A stretch of DNA of 39,489 bases from a virus. Positions 1-6,943 of this stretch are shown piece by piece. A program made the position numbers and the translations under genes. The DNA lies in IMG/VR virus record IMGVR_UViG_3300036781_000382, positions 1 to 39,489 of that record. The stretch is one strand, 5' to 3'. The stretch's first letter is position 1, and each line of letters opens with the position of its first letter. The notes under the pieces are model-generated. The model made no database searches and had not been told where the DNA came from. It saw nothing but the letters and a program-made list of their open reading frames with translations.

Positions 1-365
1 GGTGGTTCCGACTATCCTAACAGATTTTTACAGCTTCATTTCTTTGTTGCAGTTCCTTACTTGATTCGTTGTTAGGATCATGCATCAACATAAGCCCTCG
101 GTGGTCAGGTGAAACAACGGGCTTATCTGAACGCCCCCAACCCTCCACAGTTGTCCTCTTTTGTGGCCTACGTCACATATTTGTAGGAGGCTGTGGCACG
201 TGCTGCCACAGAGCTATGTGAGGCTAATGGATGGTGAGTGGTAAGTAAGCCCAGGTGAGGGAAATGGAGCGCAAGAGGTGAGCTAAGGGGATCGGGCCCA
301 CAAATCCACAGAGCTCCGAGGACCTACTACATGGCTTTTTCTCTTACATGTATCAACTACATGGT
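1..365. other. Non-coding region upstream of the iterons
   Basis: No convincing gene. It holds an 8-bp inverted repeat (ATCCTAAC at 14-21, GTTAGGAT at 71-78) and a 7-bp inverted repeat (TAAGCCC at 91-97, GGGCTTA at 119-125) with a 21-nt loop. TACATG recurs at 329, 345 and 358 just before the first iteron. The arms could fold in an antisense or leader RNA, or serve as protein sites at the origin. No T-run follows either hairpin, so I do not call a terminator. Confidence 0.4.
191..211. promoter_or_regulatory. Operator-like palindrome, copy 1
   Basis: A perfect 8-bp inverted repeat with a 5-nt centre: CTGTGGCA, CGTGC, TGCCACAG. The same half-sites with the same 5-nt spacing recur at 39218-39237, beside the promoter of the leftward AAA+ gene. 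If the molecule is circular the two copies lie about 460 bp apart across the origin side. Likely a binding site for a dimeric regulator or replication/partition protein; the binder is unknown. Confidence 0.55.
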
Positions 366-370
366 ACTAA

Positions 371-577
371 GGGGGTACCGTTTCATCCCCCAAAGGGGGT
401 ACCGTTTCATCCCCAAAAAAATCGAGATAGAGAGAATGAAAAGAGAAACCCGGTAGCCAAGAAGAAATGAACAAAACCCCCATAGTTATTGGTCGAAATG
501 ATAGGGGGGGGTACCGTTTCATCCCCCAAAATGGACGGCAACAGTAAGACTTGCAGGGGGGGGTACCGTTTCATCCC
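371..577 (+). repeat. Four iterons (putative oriV)
   Basis: Four direct copies of GGGGGTACCGTTTCATCCCC at 371-391, 395-414, 507-527 and 559-577; the last ends in CCCGG rather than CCCC. Start-to-start distances are 24, 112 and 52 bp. Each copy is bounded by G and C runs and carries a GGTACC core. They lie directly upstream of the replication initiator gene, the classical arrangement of an iteron plasmid origin in which Rep binds the repeats to open DNA and to control copy number. A short A-rich stretch (about 415-450) between copies 2 and 3 could be the melting region. Function is inferred from repeat structure and position. Confidence 0.8.
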
Positions 578-665
578 GGAAAACTAGGTTTCGATCCACA
601 GGACGGCACATGAACCAAAATAAGTGCATGTGAGTAGGTGACCCTGTGCTATAAAAATCCACAAC

Positions 666-1673
666 GTGGGCAACGATAAAATTCAATCCATCAGAGCAAT
701 TGCCAACCAAAGCTGCGTAGCTGAAAAGCTCGCCGCCCTGAAGTCACCCAGCAAGCCACCAGCGCTGAAACTGATCGAAATGGCGCATGAAATCCAGGCC
801 AACGAGCTGGGCAACCTGGGATTTTTCGCTCGCTTTCTCATCCAGTGCACACTACCCCACACGGACCCAGGCGATACGCCGGCCTGGACTCGCAAAAACG
901 GCAGCTACACGCTGGTGATCCAGCCGGGATGGGATACCAAAAATGAACGTGTCCTGGGCTACCCCTACGGCACAATTCCACGCCTGCTACTCATCTGGAT
1001 CATCACCGAAGCGAAACGCACCGGGAACCGAAGACTGGAGCTGAACACGAGCCTGCAGGCCTTCATGCAGGCGCTTAACCTGAACGTCACAAACGGATCA
1101 GGAAAGCGCAGCGACGCAAGGCGAATGAAGCAGCAAGCCCTAAGGCTGTTCGGCGCGCGAATAGCCTTCCACCGGCACCTGGAGAAAACGAACTTCCAGA
1201 CGGGCGCAACGATGGCCACCGGCGAACACGTTATGAAGGCCGAAGTGGCCAATCAAACGCTGCTGTGGTGGGACCGCGACGGGCACACACTGACAGCCGA
1301 CGAACAAAACTGGATCGAGCTGAGTACGGATTTTTTTGCGGCCATCATGGCAAGCGTTGTGCCCTGCGACATGCGAGCCATCGCGATGCTGCAACGGTCT
1401 CCGCTGGCGATCGACCTGTACATGCTCTGCAACTGGCTCGCCGCAAACATGAGCAACAAGACCAAGCATCTGCTGACCTGGAAGATGCTCGGCCAGCAGC
1501 TGGGATGTGACTACGCAGACCAGGCAAACCTGAAAAAGAAAATCAAGGCGGCGATGAGAAAGGTGCAGCTCGCCCACCCCAAGCTAAGATTCCGCTACCC
1601 AACCAAGGGCGGCGGAATCGAGATCCTGGCGAGCCCCCCAGCCATCGCCAGAACCCGACTCCGCAGCAGCTAG
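666..1673 (+). CDS. repA: Plasmid replication initiator, RepA_C-type
   Basis: 335 aa. The central segment (about residues 98-140), with YGTIPRLLLIWI followed by an E-A-R-T-G stretch and a short LELNTSLQAFM helix, is the hallmark I know from the plasmid-encoded RepA_C family (PF04796). Such proteins bind iterons and start replication; four iterons lie 90-300 bp upstream. The start is a GTG at 666. An in-frame stop at 639-641 leaves no other start upstream, and no clear Shine-Dalgarno sequence precedes it, so expression may be weak or the mRNA nearly leaderless. The gene converges on the parA pair and its stop shares CTAG with the opposing gene. Family assignment is from memory of motifs, not from a search. 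Confidence 0.85.
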   Translation: MGNDKIQSIRAIANQSCVAEKLAALKSPSKPPALKLIEMAHEIQANELGNLGFFARFLIQCTLPHTDPGDTPAWTRKNGSYTLVIQPGWDTKNERVLGYPYGTIPRLLLIWIITEAKRTGNRRLELNTSLQAFMQALNLNVTNGSGKRSDARRMKQQALRLFGARIAFHRHLEKTNFQTGATMATGEHVMKAEVANQTLLWWDRDGHTLTADEQNWIELSTDFFAAIMASVVPCDMRAIAMLQRSPLAIDLYMLCNWLAANMSNKTKHLLTWKMLGQQLGCDYADQANLKKKIKAAMRKVQLAHPKLRFRYPTKGGGIEILASPPAIARTRLRSS

Positions 1674-1972
1674 CCCTCTAAGTCGCGCAGGCCGCGCGCA
1701 ACCCACTCGCGCACGAGCTGGGCCGGCACCATGCCGCGCTCACTCTTCAATCGCTTCAGCGCCTGGACCTGGCTAAAGCGAAGCTGGATCGGGTAAGGAA
1801 CCAGAGGATCGTCCGCAGCTGACTCGTATGGCTTCGACGGAACCGTCCTGGGAGATGCCACTGGAAGCGCTTCCGGGGCATCTACAAGCTCGCGGCGGTC
1901 GCGGGTAGGGGTAAGGGGCACCTTTAGTCCTGCGAGGCTGAGGGAATCGAGGGAAGCGCGTTGCTGAGCCAT
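1670..1972 (-). CDS. Small partition partner with C-terminal RHH-like domain
   Basis: 100 aa. Residues 1-60 look disordered, rich in Pro, Ser and charged residues. The C-terminal 40 residues (PIQLRFSQVQALKRLKSERG and then a V-R-E-W-V helix) fit a ribbon-helix-helix DNA-binding fold: one strand then two helices. Small RHH proteins encoded just after ParA act as centromere-binding adaptors and autorepressors in type Ib partition systems. The start at 1972 has a strong AAGGAGA site and lies 49 bp inside the end of parA, so the two are co-transcribed. A true HTH-type ParB is not present. The role is inferred from position and fold. Confidence 0.7.
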   Translation of the reverse strand: MAQQRASLDSLSLAGLKVPLTPTRDRRELVDAPEALPVASPRTVPSKPYESAADDPLVPYPIQLRFSQVQALKRLKSERGMVPAQLVREWVARGLRDLEG

Positions 1973-2619
1973 TCTAAAATCTCCTTGGTTAGGTTTGCGT
2001 ATTCACGACTCGCCTCGTGACTTGGGGCATAGTCGAAGATGGTTTTGCCAGAGCCGGCCACTTCCGTGATCGGCGCACGTAGCCCGATGGTGGTTTCAAG
2101 CACGACCGCGCCGGCGATCGGCGCGAACAGCACCGCAGCCTGGGAAGGAGCTTGGCGCCCCAACAGCGTGTGCTGTCGACCGTTGATCAGAACCGCCGTC
2201 TTCGTCTGAGGATCCTTCTCGCGCTCGAGGTAGCGAACAAACGTGGACGCAGCTGCAAAATCCAAGGTCGACGGACGCAGCGGGACCAGGATTGCATCCG
2301 CTCCGTGAATCGCAGCTCGCGCGAAGCGGCCGGCGTCGTCCTGAGTGTCAGTGACACCAGGCGGGCAGTCGACCAGGACCAGGTCATACTCGCCGGCCGC
2401 CAGGGCCGAGAAACGACCCTTGAGCTGGCGAGCGGTGGTAACGTCAAAGGGCAGGCTTCCCTGCCCTCGTGCGAGGCTCCAGATGGTGGCCGAGGCCTGC
2501 GGATCGGCGTCCACCACCTGGACGCGGTACTGGGCCTTTGTGAGGCCCCCGGCTAGGTTCATGACGGTTGTTGTCTTGCCGCAACCGCCCTTCTGATTGG
2601 CAACCGCGATGATGTACAT
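1924..2619 (-). CDS. parA: ParA-family partition ATPase
   Basis: 231 aa. Deviant Walker A KGGCGKTT at residues 10-17 with the signature lysine K10, then VVDADPQAS near 35-43, and a Walker B-like LVLVDCPPG near residue 82. The short form without an N-terminal HTH matches type Ib ParA proteins, which form an ATP-dependent gradient on the nucleoid to segregate plasmids, together with a small RHH partner as found here. The ATG at 2619 lacks a Shine-Dalgarno sequence. The upstream DNA is a strongly AT-rich inverted repeat, a candidate autoregulatory operator and centromere. This gene pair makes stable extrachromosomal maintenance of the element likely. Confidence 0.93.
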   Translation of the reverse strand: MYIIAVANQKGGCGKTTTVMNLAGGLTKAQYRVQVVDADPQASATIWSLARGQGSLPFDVTTARQLKGRFSALAAGEYDLVLVDCPPGVTDTQDDAGRFARAAIHGADAILVPLRPSTLDFAAASTFVRYLEREKDPQTKTAVLINGRQHTLLGRQAPSQAAVLFAPIAGAVVLETTIGLRAPITEVAGSGKTIFDYAPSHEASREYANLTKEILEWLSNALPSIPSASQD

Positions 2620-2683
2620 ATGTAGTTATATATATACCTATAGAACTATAGAGATAGGTGTATAACTATATACATATATAGCT
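2620..2683. promoter_or_regulatory. AT-rich inverted repeat: parA operator / candidate centromere
   Basis: About 64 bp of almost pure A/T in GC-rich DNA. It contains ACCTAT (2636-2641) facing ATAGGT (2653-2658), flanked by TAGTTATA on the left and TAACTATA on the right, so the block is an imperfect palindrome centred near 2647. AACTATA-type motifs occur three times (left in inverse orientation, centre, right). It lies between leftward parA and the rightward gene at 2705. Type Ib partition systems usually keep promoter, operator and parS in this spot, so binding by the RHH protein is inferred. No clean -35/-10 pair can be fixed here. Confidence 0.6.
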
Positions 2684-2704
2684 AATTCGAAAGGAGGCTG
2701 GGAG

Positions 2705-2878
2705 ATGCCCAAAGTTCTTCACTTTCACTCTTGCATTGCGATCAACCAATGGTGGCGCTGGCGTTGCGTCAACTGCGATAAGTGCTTTCGTAAACACCCA
2801 TCTGCCAAAACCTGCAGGGGACCAAGACCAGAAAACCCCAGCATTCTGGCCCTAAAAAGCGGACCTAACACCAGTTAG
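2705..2878 (+). CDS. Cys-rich mini-protein (zinc-finger-like)
   Basis: 57 aa. A strong AAAGGAGG site precedes the ATG. The middle carries C-V-N-C-D-K-C and then C about 12 residues later, with nearby His residues, which suggests a small zinc-binding fold; the tail is basic and Pro-rich. It is divergent from parA and shares the AT-rich intergenic block. I recognise no family. Small zinc proteins like this recur throughout the element. Confidence 0.6.
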   Translation: MPKVLHFHSCIAINQWWRWRCVNCDKCFRKHPSAKTCRGPRPENPSILALKSGPNTS

Positions 2879-2947
2879 GCAGTTGTTGCGCGAACTTGCA
2901 CTAATTCCAGTGTGGCGAGAAACTGAGGGAAGAGAGGCGGCACACCA

Positions 2948-3514
2948 ATGGCGCGGCCAATTTCCTGGCTTCCGAGGCTTCACGAGATCCGCAGGGCGGT
3001 CAACAACTCGGTGCGTTCCCACTACACGCGCGACGAACTTGAATTTCTCTTCCAGCTCCGACCACGCGCCACCGCCAAATTGATGGAGTTGTTTCCGATC
3101 GACAAGGTAGGGAACACGTACACCGTCTCGCGCGAGCAACTGAGCGGGGTACTCGCCCGCTTCCAGGAGACGGACGATCCACACGCCCTACTCGCCCAAC
3201 TCCGAGAAGAGAAAGCCGGCCTATCACGCCGCAAGATTCGCCACATGGTGCTGCGCGACGTTGCGCCGGCCACGCTGGCGTCTCTGCCTACCTCGATGAC
3301 GTTGGAGCCTGGACGGATGGAAGTGCGCTTCGCCACGGTCACGGAGCTGGGAGAGGCGATGCTATTCCTGGCGCTGGTGCTGGAGAGCGACGGAGACGAG
3401 TTCGCGCGACGCTACGAGCCAGCTCCGCCGAAAGCCGAGGACACAGACGCAGCAGCGGTAAGGGCGCTCTTCACGGAGTTAGAAGAAATGGAGCTAGCAC
3501 ATGGAAAACGGTAA
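2948..3514 (+). CDS. Unknown protein, possible winged-helix DNA binder
   Basis: 188 aa with no recognised family. Residues 20-70 (TRDELEFLFQLRPRATAKLM, then a short hydrophobic strand and V-S-R-E-Q-L) look like a helix-turn-helix followed by a wing, as in MerR/AlpA-like regulators. The rest is helical and charged. Being the largest unassigned gene next to the partition cassette, it is a candidate regulator of the plasmid/phage switch, but that is only inference. The ATG follows a moderate GAGAGGCGG purine stretch. The downstream small gene starts inside its last codons. Confidence 0.6.
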   Translation: MARPISWLPRLHEIRRAVNNSVRSHYTRDELEFLFQLRPRATAKLMELFPIDKVGNTYTVSREQLSGVLARFQETDDPHALLAQLREEKAGLSRRKIRHMVLRDVAPATLASLPTSMTLEPGRMEVRFATVTELGEAMLFLALVLESDGDEFARRYEPAPPKAEDTDAAAVRALFTELEEMELAHGKR

Positions 3515-3674
3515 ACAGGAAGAACACCAGGTGAACCAGAACACGGCAAACGACGAACAGCAAGCGCGGGACGCATACAAGCGGGCGACAGCCTGGGCAG
3601 CATCCGCACCCGGAACACTGTACGGAGGAACCGAGGCAGTCACAATAGCAGAGCCTCGTATTGCTCGGCGCTGA
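3501..3674 (+). CDS. Small hydrophilic protein
   Basis: 57 aa. Its ATG at 3501 overlaps the end of the upstream gene by 14 bp and has GGAG 7 bp upstream. The first 25 residues are Gln/Asn/Glu-rich, followed by RDAYKRATAWAASAPGTLYG. No family is recognised. Support rests on the overlap, the ribosome site and the lack of another gene in this stretch. Confidence 0.45.
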   Translation: MENGKQEEHQVNQNTANDEQQARDAYKRATAWAASAPGTLYGGTEAVTIAEPRIARR

Positions 3675-3686
3675 GTTGAGTTCAGC
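3670..3686. terminator. Weak hairpin between convergent genes
   Basis: GCTGA and TCAGC (5-bp stem, 7-nt loop) sit in the 22-bp gap between the ends of the convergent genes at 3674 and 3697. The position suits a two-way terminator, but the stem is short and no T-run follows on either strand. Confidence 0.2.
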
Positions 3687-3696
3687 CGGGAGGGCG

Positions 3697-3981
3697 TCAA
3701 ATACGACGGGCAGGCCGCGATGAACTTGGCGTGGGTACCTGGCAGGCTGGACACGGATGGTCTGGGCTTCCCATCGTCTCCTGAAAGCTACGGACACCGC
3801 TTCCTTCGCAACGCCAGCACGGTTTGGGCGCTGGAGGGGAGTCGGAGCCGAGGAATTTGTCCATAGATTCGATCACGCGCAGAAGTTTTTCTGCCAATGA
3901 ACTAGGGAATGGTAGCTCTCGATAAACGAAAGCTACTTCTGATCTCGCTTCTTCCAACTGTTGCCGCTGCTGTGGGGTCAT
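3697..3981 (-). CDS. Small protein with DnaJ-like Cys motif
   Basis: 94 aa. Residues 1-45 are helical and charged. The C-terminal half has CWRCEGSG and then CPAC about 22 residues later, a CxxCxGxG/CxxC pair like one zinc site of DnaJ. It overlaps the upstream leftward gene by ATGA at 3978-3981, so the two form an operon. The function is unknown. The rightward reading frames here are shadows. Confidence 0.6.
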   Translation of the reverse strand: MTPQQRQQLEEARSEVAFVYRELPFPSSLAEKLLRVIESMDKFLGSDSPPAPKPCWRCEGSGVRSFQETMGSPDHPCPACQVPTPSSSRPARRI

Positions 3982-4202
3982 GCTTCCTCCAGAACCTTAC
4001 GCGCGGCTGCCAGCACCGCCGCCACACAGAAATCATTACGAGACGCAGCGCTGCCCCGGCGCTGGGCGTCCAATGCCGCGGCCCGGGTGACCTGGTCTGC
4101 ATGTTGGGGAACCATGCGAAGAGAGAGATCAATCCGTCGTTCCATCGCCACCGGACCCTTCTTAGGTGGAGCGGCTTTTAGATGTTGCTTTTTGTCTTTC
4201 AT
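3978..4202 (-). CDS. Small RHH-like protein, antitoxin- or MobC-like
   Basis: 74 aa. A basic N-terminus (KDKKQHLKAAPPKKG) precedes RIDLSLRMVPQHADQVTRAA and a final helix NDFCVAAVLAAARKVLEEA. This strand-helix-helix order resembles ribbon-helix-helix proteins such as DUF1778/TacA antitoxins. It is the first gene of a two-gene leftward operon; the second encodes a Cys-motif protein rather than a recognisable toxin. The promoter just upstream puts the expected transcription start at or within 2 nt of the ATG. A regulator or antitoxin role is inference. Confidence 0.6.
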   Translation of the reverse strand: MKDKKQHLKAAPPKKGPVAMERRIDLSLRMVPQHADQVTRAAALDAQRRGSAASRNDFCVAAVLAAARKVLEEA

Positions 4203-4208
4203 GCCCTT

Positions 4209-4239
4209 ATTGTATCGGCATGGGTCACGAGCCTGTCAA
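4209..4239 (-). promoter_or_regulatory. Sigma70-type promoter for the RHH-like gene
   Basis: On the minus strand: TTGACA (4239-4234), 19 bp, TACAAT (4214-4209), then 6 bp to the ATG at 4202. Reading GATACA as the -10 gives a 17-bp spacer. Either way the transcript would begin within about 2 nt of the start codon, so it may be leaderless. The same layout occurs at 32676. Confidence 0.6.
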
Positions 4240-4726
4240 GCCTATAAACAACCGGACAGAAGCGCAGTTGCACCGCGACTGGATCCATAGGCCATCCGAC
4301 CTGAAGCAGATGAGCTTCGCGGAATGGAAAAAACGTGACAATCCGACAGAGGCCACAGTGGCACCCACGCCCAAGTCTGGGCGCGTGAAACACACATCGG
4401 GAAAGATGAACAACCTAGAGGCGCGATACGCCGCCCACCTGGAATTACGAAAGACGGCCGGCGAGATTCTAGATTACCGATTCGAACCGATGAAACTTCG
4501 CCTGGCCCCAAGCACATTTTTTGATATCGACTTTCTGGTGGTTCAGGCCGACGACCAGGGCAAGTTTGGCAGCGTAGAGCTGCACGAGGTGAAGGGCGGC
4601 CATTGGGAAGACGACGCGCGGGTGAAGATCAAAGTGGCCGCGCCAATGTTTCCCTGGTGGAGGTTCCGAGGCGTTCAGTGGGACAAAGAAGTAAAAGACT
4701 GGAAATTCGAGGAGTTCCGTGGCTAG
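4220..4726 (+). CDS. DUF1064-like nuclease-fold phage protein
   Basis: 168 aa from the ATG at 4220. The segment KMNNLEARYAAHLELRKTAG, then FEPMKLRLA, then a D-I-D-F-LVV strand and LHEVKGGHWEDDARVKIKVAA, matches what I know of the DUF1064 family (PF06356) of phage proteins with a PD-(D/E)xK-like nuclease fold. Candidate active-site residues are the Asp of FDIDF and E-V-K of HEVKG. Such proteins probably act on replication or recombination intermediates, though their substrate is not settled. The start is uncertain: GTG 4166 and ATG 4310 are alternatives, and none has a good ribosome site. The 5' end overlaps the divergent promoter. Confidence 0.75.
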   Translation: MGHEPVKPINNRTEAQLHRDWIHRPSDLKQMSFAEWKKRDNPTEATVAPTPKSGRVKHTSGKMNNLEARYAAHLELRKTAGEILDYRFEPMKLRLAPSTFFDIDFLVVQADDQGKFGSVELHEVKGGHWEDDARVKIKVAAPMFPWWRFRGVQWDKEVKDWKFEEFRG

Positions 4727-5123
4727 AACATCTAGAGCATTCGTAAACATGGAAGGATTCTGCATAGTCGACGCACAGCCTATCCCCAAGGCCCGTCTAC
4801 TGAAAGGATCGGTAGTGTGCAGCGACCGCTGCCTAAAGGTACGTCAGCGAGCACTGCGCACGGTACAAGACCAACGCGAGTGCCGATATTGCCGACACCC
4901 CAGCACGCCGGAAGAGCGAGAGGCCTACAAGCGTTTCCGGGCCCTGGAGAAGAAGCGGCCGGATCTACTCTACCCGGAAGCCTTCGCGGCGTTCAGAGCT
5001 GAGTGCGAAGCCCAGGTGGGCGGGATCGAACCCACCCCGGAGGCCTTCGCGAGACATTTTGCAGGTCGAAACGAACCACCATCCCAGGTAGAGAACGAAT
5101 CGGAGGTTCACGATGAACAGTAG
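4719..5123 (+). CDS. Zinc-ribbon-like small phage protein
   Basis: 134 aa from GTG 4719, which has GGAG 5 bp upstream and overlaps the previous stop. Cysteines are arranged as C15, C34-S-D-R-C38 and C55-R-Y-C58, followed by HPSTPEER, suggesting a treble-clef or ribbon zinc fold. The C-terminal half is acidic and helical. I recognise no defined function; proteins of this look occur among early genes of soil-bacterium phages, from memory. Confidence 0.6.
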   Translation: MARTSRAFVNMEGFCIVDAQPIPKARLLKGSVVCSDRCLKVRQRALRTVQDQRECRYCRHPSTPEEREAYKRFRALEKKRPDLLYPEAFAAFRAECEAQVGGIEPTPEAFARHFAGRNEPPSQVENESEVHDEQ

Positions 5124-5484
5124 TAAGTACAAACGCATCCCCTTTGAGGCGGGGCGGTTCTCCGATATTGGAGAACCGGACCAGGACAACTTCATCGAGC
5201 GCCACCAGGCCGCGCTGGAGTGGTTGCATGAGACCGCTACAGGAATGGTGGACTACACCGACAGCGTATATGTCGCCGTAGAAGCAGGCGACGTGAAATC
5301 CAGCTACATCCTCCACGTCGCACCGGAGGACGTTGGAAAGATGATCGGCAGACAAGGCAGCAACGCGCGAGCTCTCAGGGCAATTTTCTATGCGATCGGC
5401 CGAAGGATGGGGTGTCGCTTCGAGCTGGATATTGTGGAAGTGGATCCAGAGACACGCGCGCTCCACAACGGAATCCACCCATGA
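5113..5484 (+). CDS. KH-domain RNA-binding protein (KhpA-like)
   Basis: 123 aa. Residues 68-110 hold the KH signature: VAPEDVGKMIGRQGSNARAL, with the GxxG loop as G-R-Q-G near residues 79-82, then an amphipathic helix and a closing strand FELDIVEV. This closely resembles bacterial KhpA, a small single-KH RNA-binding protein. The N-terminal 65 residues are extra compared with KhpA (about 80 aa). GGAGG stands 7 bp before the ATG. In a phage-plasmid it may act in post-transcriptional control, for example of copy number or of host sRNAs. That role is inference. Confidence 0.8.
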   Translation: MNSSKYKRIPFEAGRFSDIGEPDQDNFIERHQAALEWLHETATGMVDYTDSVYVAVEAGDVKSSYILHVAPEDVGKMIGRQGSNARALRAIFYAIGRRMGCRFELDIVEVDPETRALHNGIHP

Positions 5485-5723
5485 GCGAACGTTTTCCAGG
5501 TTCTCTATGTTCTCTATCAGGCAAGACCCTTTCTCCCCTGTGCGACAACCATCGCCCAGTCGCAGACCTGGTAGACGGATTAGTCCAAGTGTCGTGCGCA
5601 AACTGCGGATATTGCATGCACCTCAGCGTAGAGCTATACCGGGAACTCCTTGAGGAGAACGACATTGAACGAGGAATACTAAATGCGGCCCTGGACATAC
5701 TCAAGGGACCACCCAAGCCATGA
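5481..5723 (+). CDS. Small Cys-rich protein
   Basis: 80 aa, starting with an ATGA overlap at the KH gene stop. C9, C21 and then C39-A-N-C42-G-Y-C45 suggest metal binding; the C-terminal 30 residues form a helix. A longer reading from 5412 would run through the KH gene and is rejected. No family is recognised. It is probably translated by coupling to the KH gene. Confidence 0.6.
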   Translation: MSERFPGSLCSLSGKTLSPLCDNHRPVADLVDGLVQVSCANCGYCMHLSVELYRELLEENDIERGILNAALDILKGPPKP

Positions 5724-5995
5724 GCGAACTCACCTATCCGCACGTGGTGCAGCAACAAATTCGAGGCCTGAAGGGGCTGCGCTGCGAGGTGCTGCGCACG
5801 CAGGGGATCCGCGTCCAGGTCCAGTTTGAAGACGGCACCACGGCGGTCCTTTCCAGGTTCGCATTGCGCAGGTTCGACAGCCCGAACCGGGCCGCATTGC
5901 GACGCGGGGATGGTACCCAGAAGAAAAATCCCAGCAAAAAAAACGAGCGCAAGCATATACTTGCGGGCAGCAACACACCCTCCGCAGGAGAATGA
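5720..5995 (+). CDS. Small basic protein with SH3-like beta segment
   Basis: 91 aa with an ATGA overlap to the gene before. Residues 17-50 (GLRCEVLRTQGIRVQVQFED, then GTTAVLSRFALRRF) look like a small beta-barrel of the SH3/KOW kind. The tail is strongly basic (KKNPSKKNERK) and may bind nucleic acid. Function unknown. It is the last early gene before the virion cluster. Confidence 0.55.
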   Translation: MSELTYPHVVQQQIRGLKGLRCEVLRTQGIRVQVQFEDGTTAVLSRFALRRFDSPNRAALRRGDGTQKKNPSKKNERKHILAGSNTPSAGE

Positions 5996-5998
5996 CTG

Positions 5999-6622
5999 AT
6001 GCCGCTTTCAATTAGACCGTATGGACCAGTTTCGGGAGCCGCGAGCGTGGCTAACCAAATCCCGCTCAACGAGCAGGCTACGCAGACCCAAACCCAGGCC
6101 GGCGTTCTCCCGGTACTTTTTACACTGGCCGCAACCGCAGAAACGCTGGTTCCCAGCGCACCCAACGCAGCCGTACCACTCAGCATCGCAATCCCGCCCG
6201 ACACCCAGATCGAGCAGGCAGTGTTTGACCTCTGGGTTTCCGGCTACCTAAAGACGACGGCCAGCGGCACCCTGACATTGAAGCTGTACGAGGGACTTGC
6301 CATTTCAGCCGGCAACCTGCTGGGATCGAGCGGAGCAGTCACACAGAACAGCGCCACCGCCGCTTTCTGGATCCACGCGCGTCTCATCTTCGATTCCGTC
6401 AGCGGCACTCTCGCCGGCGATATCGAGTTCTACGTAAACAAGACCAAGGTGGCGAGCGTCACCCTCTCGAATTTTGTAACCGGATTCCTGAACGCTGGGA
6501 ACCCATCGGCCAATCCTCCGACAGTTGCCGTGCTGCCCACCTTCGTGATCAGCGTCGCATCGAGCGGAGCGACTGGCGGCACGTTGACCACCGTCAACGT
6601 TCAGACATTCAGCTGCGGCTAA
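5999..6622 (+). CDS. Beta-rich virion protein, decoration-like
   Basis: 207 aa, ATG at 5999 with GGAG 8 bp upstream. The sequence is Thr/Ser/Ala-rich with regular beta strands (GTLTLKLYEG, FWIHARLIFD, GDIEFYVNKT) typical of a jelly-roll or Ig-like sandwich, and it has almost no Cys. In style and size it resembles the protein at 14595 downstream of the capsid gene. It is probably a surface decoration or fibre-like virion component. No family is recognised. Confidence 0.55.
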   Translation: MPLSIRPYGPVSGAASVANQIPLNEQATQTQTQAGVLPVLFTLAATAETLVPSAPNAAVPLSIAIPPDTQIEQAVFDLWVSGYLKTTASGTLTLKLYEGLAISAGNLLGSSGAVTQNSATAAFWIHARLIFDSVSGTLAGDIEFYVNKTKVASVTLSNFVTGFLNAGNPSANPPTVAVLPTFVISVASSGATGGTLTTVNVQTFSCG

Positions 6623-6643
6623 GATTTCTCCCCGGGAGGGACG

Positions 6644-6940
6644 ATGGCAGAAGAGAAGAAGGGCGAGCGCGACCACAAGGCGAAGAAGAAGCATCTTCAC
6701 CAAATCCGCAGCGAGGAGGCGGAGGACGGGAACATCGTCCACCACCACACCTACAAGGGCAAACGCGGCGACACCGACACTGAACCGGAACGGCGCAACG
6801 TCGCTGTAAGTACCGGACCTGAAGAAGCTGGCCAGCACATTGCTGATCAGTTCGCCATGAACCAGCCACCAGCTGGTGGACAAGAGCCGGGAGGAGAAGA
6901 ACCCGGAGGCGAAGCCGCCCCGCAAGAGATGATGGGATAA
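6644..6940 (+). CDS. Small charged protein before terminase
   Basis: 98 aa; GGGAGG precedes the ATG. The N-terminal half is Lys/His-rich (EEKKGERDHKAKKKHLHQ) and contains IVHHHTYKGKRGD; the C-terminus is Gly/Pro/Glu-rich and likely disordered. It lies directly upstream of the large terminase, where a small terminase often lies, but no HTH is visible, so I do not call it TerS. Similar small proteins with a pairing of HHxYxG and EEAGxH are familiar from short-tailed phages. Confidence 0.55.
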   Translation: MAEEKKGERDHKAKKKHLHQIRSEEAEDGNIVHHHTYKGKRGDTDTEPERRNVAVSTGPEEAGQHIADQFAMNQPPAGGQEPGGEEPGGEAAPQEMMG

Positions 6941-6943
6941 TTC

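Noticed and set aside
371-577. Iterons as a CRISPR array
   Set aside because: Only four copies, uneven spacing, no cas genes.
6644-6940. Small terminase
   Set aside because: The position fits but no helix-turn-helix or oligomerisation domain can be seen.
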